From Sansalvadorimonas sp965221135 (lineage in GTDB: Bacteria; Pseudomonadota; Gammaproteobacteria; Pseudomonadales; Endozoicomonadaceae): DNA of 64,000 bases. The position numbers and the translations under genes were made by a program. Below are positions 61,101 through 64,000 of the stretch, one piece after another. Numbering within the stretch: the stretch's first letter is position 1; each line of letters opens with the position of its first letter. The notes under the pieces are model-generated. The model was given only the letters and a program-made list of their open reading frames with translations, did no database searches and had not been told where the DNA came from. The stretch lies in NCBI GenBank assembly GCA_965221135.1, contig CBDCRZ010000100.1, positions 1,212,066 to 1,276,065 of the forward strand, in the 5' to 3' direction.

Positions 61101-61454
61101 ACCAAAATATTGTTATGGAAGTGAATATTGAAGGGTTCCCAGTTGATATTCTGGTGGGTAAAACCTTGTGTATAGAGGTCGATGGCCCCCATCATTATAT
61201 TCAGGATGATACAATGGAAAACGATGAACTTCTTCTTGCAAAAGAATCTGGAAAAAGAAGAGCGCGAGACCGTTTGATAGATCACATACTCAAAAGCCTG
61301 GGGTTTGAGGTGCTACGTATTTCCTATGTTGAGACTGACTCGGTCGCAGGCCTTGGAACCTTTGTTGATCGGGTGATAAATGCAATGGACGAACAGGAAA
61401 TGAGTAGCCAGTATGAAGGCACTGAGAGTGAATGACTTGCCAGGAGCCTGGTAA
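58122..61454 (+). pseudogene. OPR-RAP protein, unit 8, 14 repeats, most damaged copy
   Basis: 14 repeats, at ~58792-60575. At least seven irregular junctions lie between 59090 and 59590, for example GGAGACCAGGGAGTGCTGG, CTGAGACCTTGACGACG and ACCGGACACCTTAAGAG, each mixing pieces of the two junction types. The first frame ends at 59099. A clean frame of seven-plus repeats, C-domain and RAP runs from 59552. Near the end, one extra A and an extra GAG give ...EGTESE and a TGA at 61435 instead of VNDLPAW. Damage is greatest in the copy beside the transposase remnant. Confidence 0.65.
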
Positions 61455-61459
61455 CCTTT

Positions 61460-62182
61460 CTACCAACCACCTGAACGCCACCATTTTGCTCTGACTGGCA
61501 GTTTTGGGCGTTTGAGTTCCTGATCCCTCCGGGTTGCCATCTGCTCTACCTGACGCTCAAGTTTCAGTTGTCGAGCTGAAAACTGCTCAGGGTCGTCCAG
61601 AACTTTAAGGCGCTGGTCGTTCAGGTGGTATAAGTGACCAATCCTGCTCACCCAGGTGGCACTCCACTTTTCCAGTTCAGGGTCGCCACGCTGAGCATCA
61701 ATAAAATCCCGTCTTACGTGAGCCTTGACTTCAACTTCAATCACATCGCAAGAGCTATTGAAAAATGACCTGAAAGGTCAATGACAGGCTGCACAACGCA
61801 GCTCTTCCTCTGGCAGGTCCACTGGCTCATGAACCACAGGCAGATTGTTGTGAAGGTTACGCCCGTTACCGGGAACCCCGGGCTGGCGGCCTCGTTTACG
61901 ATGTGAAGGTGGGCGAGTTGTATTGCCGCTTTTCTTGGAAGAGGCACTGGTTTTCTCAGACTTGCGACCAAAAAGCAGGTGCTTCATGTGCGCCAGCTCT
62001 GATTTCAGTTCATCAATCTGGGCATTCAATGCTGCTGTAGCAGCCTTATTCTTTAACGTGAGCCCGGAATTTTTGGTCAGAGCTTTTTGCTCTCGGTCAC
62101 ACGCCGATTTCCACATAGCATGCCACTGGTTGGCCTGCTGTTTAAGCTGGATGTGCTCCTGCCTGGTCAGGATGACCTGCAC
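61460..62182 (-). pseudogene. Internally deleted IS66-family transposase
   Basis: The N-terminal part (62182-61778, 134 codons) has a helical leader, 'LKSELAHMKHLLFGRKSEK', the basic 'RKRGRQPGVPGNGR' linker and the start of the zinc-binding motif (LPEEELRCAACH), all typical of IS66 TnpC. It then runs into a stop. The C-terminal part (61744-61460) resumes with 'KAHVRRDFIDAQRGDPELEKW' and 'SRIGHLYHLNDQRLKVL', which follow the second catalytic Asp in TnpC. About 250 codons, including most of the zinc finger and the DDE core, are therefore missing. It ends WWRSGGW-stop inside the terminal repeat. The accessory genes tnpA and tnpB are absent. Confidence 0.85.
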
Positions 62183-62282
62183 GGTGGTGAAGGGGGCAGG
62201 CGTTAATGCAGAGGCTGTGTTTGATACAGAAAAATGAACATTTTTTACACACTAAAAGTAGACGGTTTTAAGATGTTTTGTA

Positions 62283-62302
62283 GCGGTTTGTAGAATAGTT
62301 AC
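62283..62302 (-). repeat. Right terminal inverted repeat (IRL) of the transposon
   Basis: Reads GTAACTATTCTACAAACCGC inward on the minus strand and matches the IRR copy at 61451 in 16 of 20 positions (blocks GTAAC, TTCTAC, AACC). It directly abuts AAACCGGC. It is the only copy of this end, against nine of the other. Confidence 0.8.
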
Positions 62303-62310
62303 AAACCGGC
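62303..62310 (+). repeat. Right 8-bp target-site duplication
   Basis: AAACCGGC, identical to 32579-32586. It continues into AAGCCGGTGAAGTAA, the last codons of the interrupted M16 fragment. Confidence 0.85.
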
Positions 62311-62342
62311 AAGCCGGTGAAGTAAAAGCCCTTCTCAATCAG

Positions 62343-62367
62343 CTCCTTCCCCAGCCTGGGGAAGGAG
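62343..62367 (+). terminator. Terminator of the duplicated M16 3' end
   Basis: A perfect 10-bp stem CTCCTTCCCC / GGGGAAGGAG with loop AGCCT, at the position equivalent to the terminator after the intact M16 gene. The stem sequence has diverged with compensating changes. Confidence 0.75.
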
Positions 62368-62403
62368 CACACGAACCCGCCCCATTCCAACCATGTCAGC
62401 CCT

Positions 62404-62421
62404 GCTAACAGCCCTGTTAGT
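62404..62421. promoter_or_regulatory. Candidate operator, RYTAAC-N6-GTTAGT
   Basis: GCTAAC-AGCCCT-GTTAGT, with arms extended to CTAACAG/CTGTTAG. It lies 57 bp before the start at 62479, matching the 56-bp spacing before the decayed paralogue at 30958. Confidence 0.35.
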
Positions 62422-62478
62422 GAACAGCACCCTGCTCTGAGTCAGGCTTTACAAAGCTCCCAGGTAGGAATCAGGACG

Positions 62479-64000
62479 ATGCACACACCAGAATGCAGCC
62501 TAAAACTTCGACAAACTCACCCCTGCCCTTCTGTTTATACCGCTGGTGACGACAGCAATACACCCCTTTATTGCTGGATGCAGCGAAAAGTCGCCGTCTG
62601 CTCCAGAGCAAGTGGCTGTCTGCATATGTTGCAGCACTTTATAGCAGGCCGATTTTTTCGTTTATTACAAGGAGGAACTCAGATCATTCCATAGCAGTGC
62701 AAAAAACCTCTCATGCAGTATTTGTGTTACTGGCTGGAATAATCATGACCCTGCGCTTCATGCCCAGGATGCTATTCAGGGATTTGTCTCAAATCTGTCA
62801 AAAGCTCTGGATCAAGGACAGCTGGAGAGAGCTGTAGAACTGGCAGAAGAGTTCCTGCACACACTGCCACGTCATCTCGCTGCTATTAACGCAAGGCTAA
62901 CGACCAGAGATGCAATCTATACTCCAGATTTCCTTGAGAAAAAGCTGGAAACAATTTTCATCTTGCAGAAAGGATTTAAAGCTCTACAAGACGTTACAAC
63001 ATCAGACATTACCAATGCTGACTTAAAAGCTCTGCATGAACATCGCTCAGTCTGGTATCTGGAACTTTCGAAAGTATTGGCGTTCTGGGCTGATCTCAGT
63101 GAGAAATTGATCAGTGTGTATGAATGCCCCTACCGTGACCCTTCAAGCGCCATCAGAAAGATTAAAGCCGGGATTGAAACCTTTTGTAGCCATTCAAGCG
63201 GCTTTAGCAGAGATACCTTTACCGAACTGACTATGTCTTTGGACATGTGGCAGAAGCAACGAAATGATCGTCTGAAAGAGGACATGTACACAAACCCTGA
63301 GGCCGCAGCTAACTTCTATGGTGAATGCCTGCAGGATGTTTTGACAAAAGAGACAATTCTGCACTTTGGGCTGCTTCTGGGGCTGTCATTCACTGAGATG
63401 GATGCAGGGTTATATAGTAGCTACCCCTTCGACATGACAAAACTTATCGAGATGGTATTAGCGAAGAGAGACACGGCAGACAACAGACCGCTTCTGCAAG
63501 ACTTTGGACATGACGTTGTCAGCGCCCTGTGCGAAAGCGGTGATGAACGTCGAGCCCAAATATGTGCAAAACAATGGGGGTACCCGGCACCTGAAAGACA
63601 ACCGGATTATTCCGTCCAGCATTTATCCCGGCTGCAGCCCAACGGCACTGTTCCGCTGCTGCTGGCTTTTCAACTGCTAAAACCGATTACCTGCAACGAA
63701 TACGCCCTGGGTATAGCTCTGGGGTTTTCTATACCTGAGATTATACACACGCAAACACCCACCCTCGAGCCAATGGTGCGCCTGTGCAAGCTGCTTCATA
63801 GTGCCATGCCTCTCACCCGTCGTCAGCTGGAAAACCTTTTGGCCCACCCAGTATTCTCCCCATCAGGAAAAGATATAGCCTCTCGATTACGCCTGCTGCA
63901 TGCGCCTCTGGATTGGCAGCCGCAAACCCGGCACCTGACTGCTAATACTCAGGCACTACTTAACCCAAAACACATCTGGCACCTGTCACCGGTGAATGAC
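62479..64000 (+). CDS. Large unrecognised protein, partial, with one frameshift
   Basis: Starts MHTPECSLKL, with AGGA about 10 nt upstream. After ~58 codons a run of six T (62653-62658) breaks the frame. Removing one T joins 'LQHFIAG' to 'RFFVYYKEELRSFHSS', and the frame then stays open to the window end, giving more than 500 residues in all. Two regions share a helical pattern, 'HFGLLLGLSFTEMDAG' and 'YALGIALGFSIPEIIHT', each followed by a leucine-rich helix. This is loosely like death-fold domains, where an L-G-L-S-x2-E motif precedes helix 3; that reading is speculative. The N-terminus matches the decayed fragment at 30958. Signal peptide or membrane segments are absent. Confidence 0.55.

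Larger units (their letters stand above)
32587..62302. mobile_element. IS66-derived composite transposon carrying eight OPR-RAP genes
   Basis: 29,716 bp. The left end reads GTAACCTTTCTACCAGCCAC. The right end, read inward on the minus strand, is GTAACTATTCTACAAACCGC. They match at 15 of 20 positions here, and 16 of 20 against the variant of the end at 61451. Both ends abut an 8-bp direct repeat AAACCGGC. IS66-family elements are known to make 8-bp duplications and to have ends starting GTAA. The right 850 bp contain an internally deleted IS66 transposase. The interior is eight tandem gene units, each starting with the same transposon end. No intact transposase is present, so any movement would need a helper IS66. 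Confidence 0.8.

Overview
The window looks like a chromosomal segment of a host-associated marine gammaproteobacterium, most plausibly an Endozoicomonas-type symbiont of a sponge, coral or similar animal. This is inferred from content, since no rRNA or marker gene is present. Ordinary bacterial genes are few: a PAP2 phosphatase, a HAD phosphatase and an M16 peptidase lipoprotein. Most of the rest are secreted or eukaryote-like proteins: an Ig/FN3-like type I membrane protein, a MACPF-like pore former, a Fic protein, a RING plus TRAF-type zinc-finger protein, a small RING-H2 membrane protein, a TraB/GumN protein, a decayed protein kinase, and many unrecognised effector-like proteins with low-complexity N-termini.

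Layout. 1-10 kb: a partial unknown gene, an NTF2/SnoaL-like secreted protein, the Ig/FN3-like receptor, a membrane protein, the MACPF-like gene (minus strand), a broken isochorismatase-like gene and two unknown minus-strand genes. 10-24 kb: three tandem paralogues of an unrecognised family, Fic, RING, kinase pseudogene, TraB, four unknown or zinc-finger genes and PAP2. 24-32.5 kb: two unknown minus-strand genes, HAD, M16, then two more unknown minus-strand genes and decayed fragments.

32.6-62.3 kb is one structure that I read as a 29.7-kb IS66-derived composite transposon. It is bounded by imperfect inverted ends (GTAAC...GTTAC, 16 of 20 matching) and by an 8-bp target duplication, AAACCGGC. 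It sits in a duplicated 3' fragment of the M16 gene, and the intact M16 gene at 27-30 kb supplies the matching empty site. Inside are eight head-to-tail copies of one gene. Its product has a signal peptide, a basic Pro/Ser-rich linker, a short coiled coil, 12-17 near-identical 42/43-residue helical repeats resembling octotricopeptide (OPR)/FASTK repeats, and a C-terminal RAP domain. Every copy begins with the same 36-bp IS66 end, which includes the antisense last codons of the transposase. The right end is an internally deleted IS66 transposase. Copy 1 is split inside its RAP domain by a 1.55-kb insertion carrying an LRR-like gene. Only copy 2 reads as one full-length frame. The others carry short indels inside the repeat tract, several of which look like blends of the two repeat types and may be consensus artefacts.

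After the element, 62.3-64 kb holds the rest of the M16 scar, a terminator and the start of a large unknown gene. A decayed relative of that gene lies just after the intact M16 gene, so the M16 3' end and its downstream neighbour were duplicated before the element inserted. Functionally the region reads as an effector and host-interaction island with a mobile, expandable family of putative RNA-binding OPR-RAP proteins.
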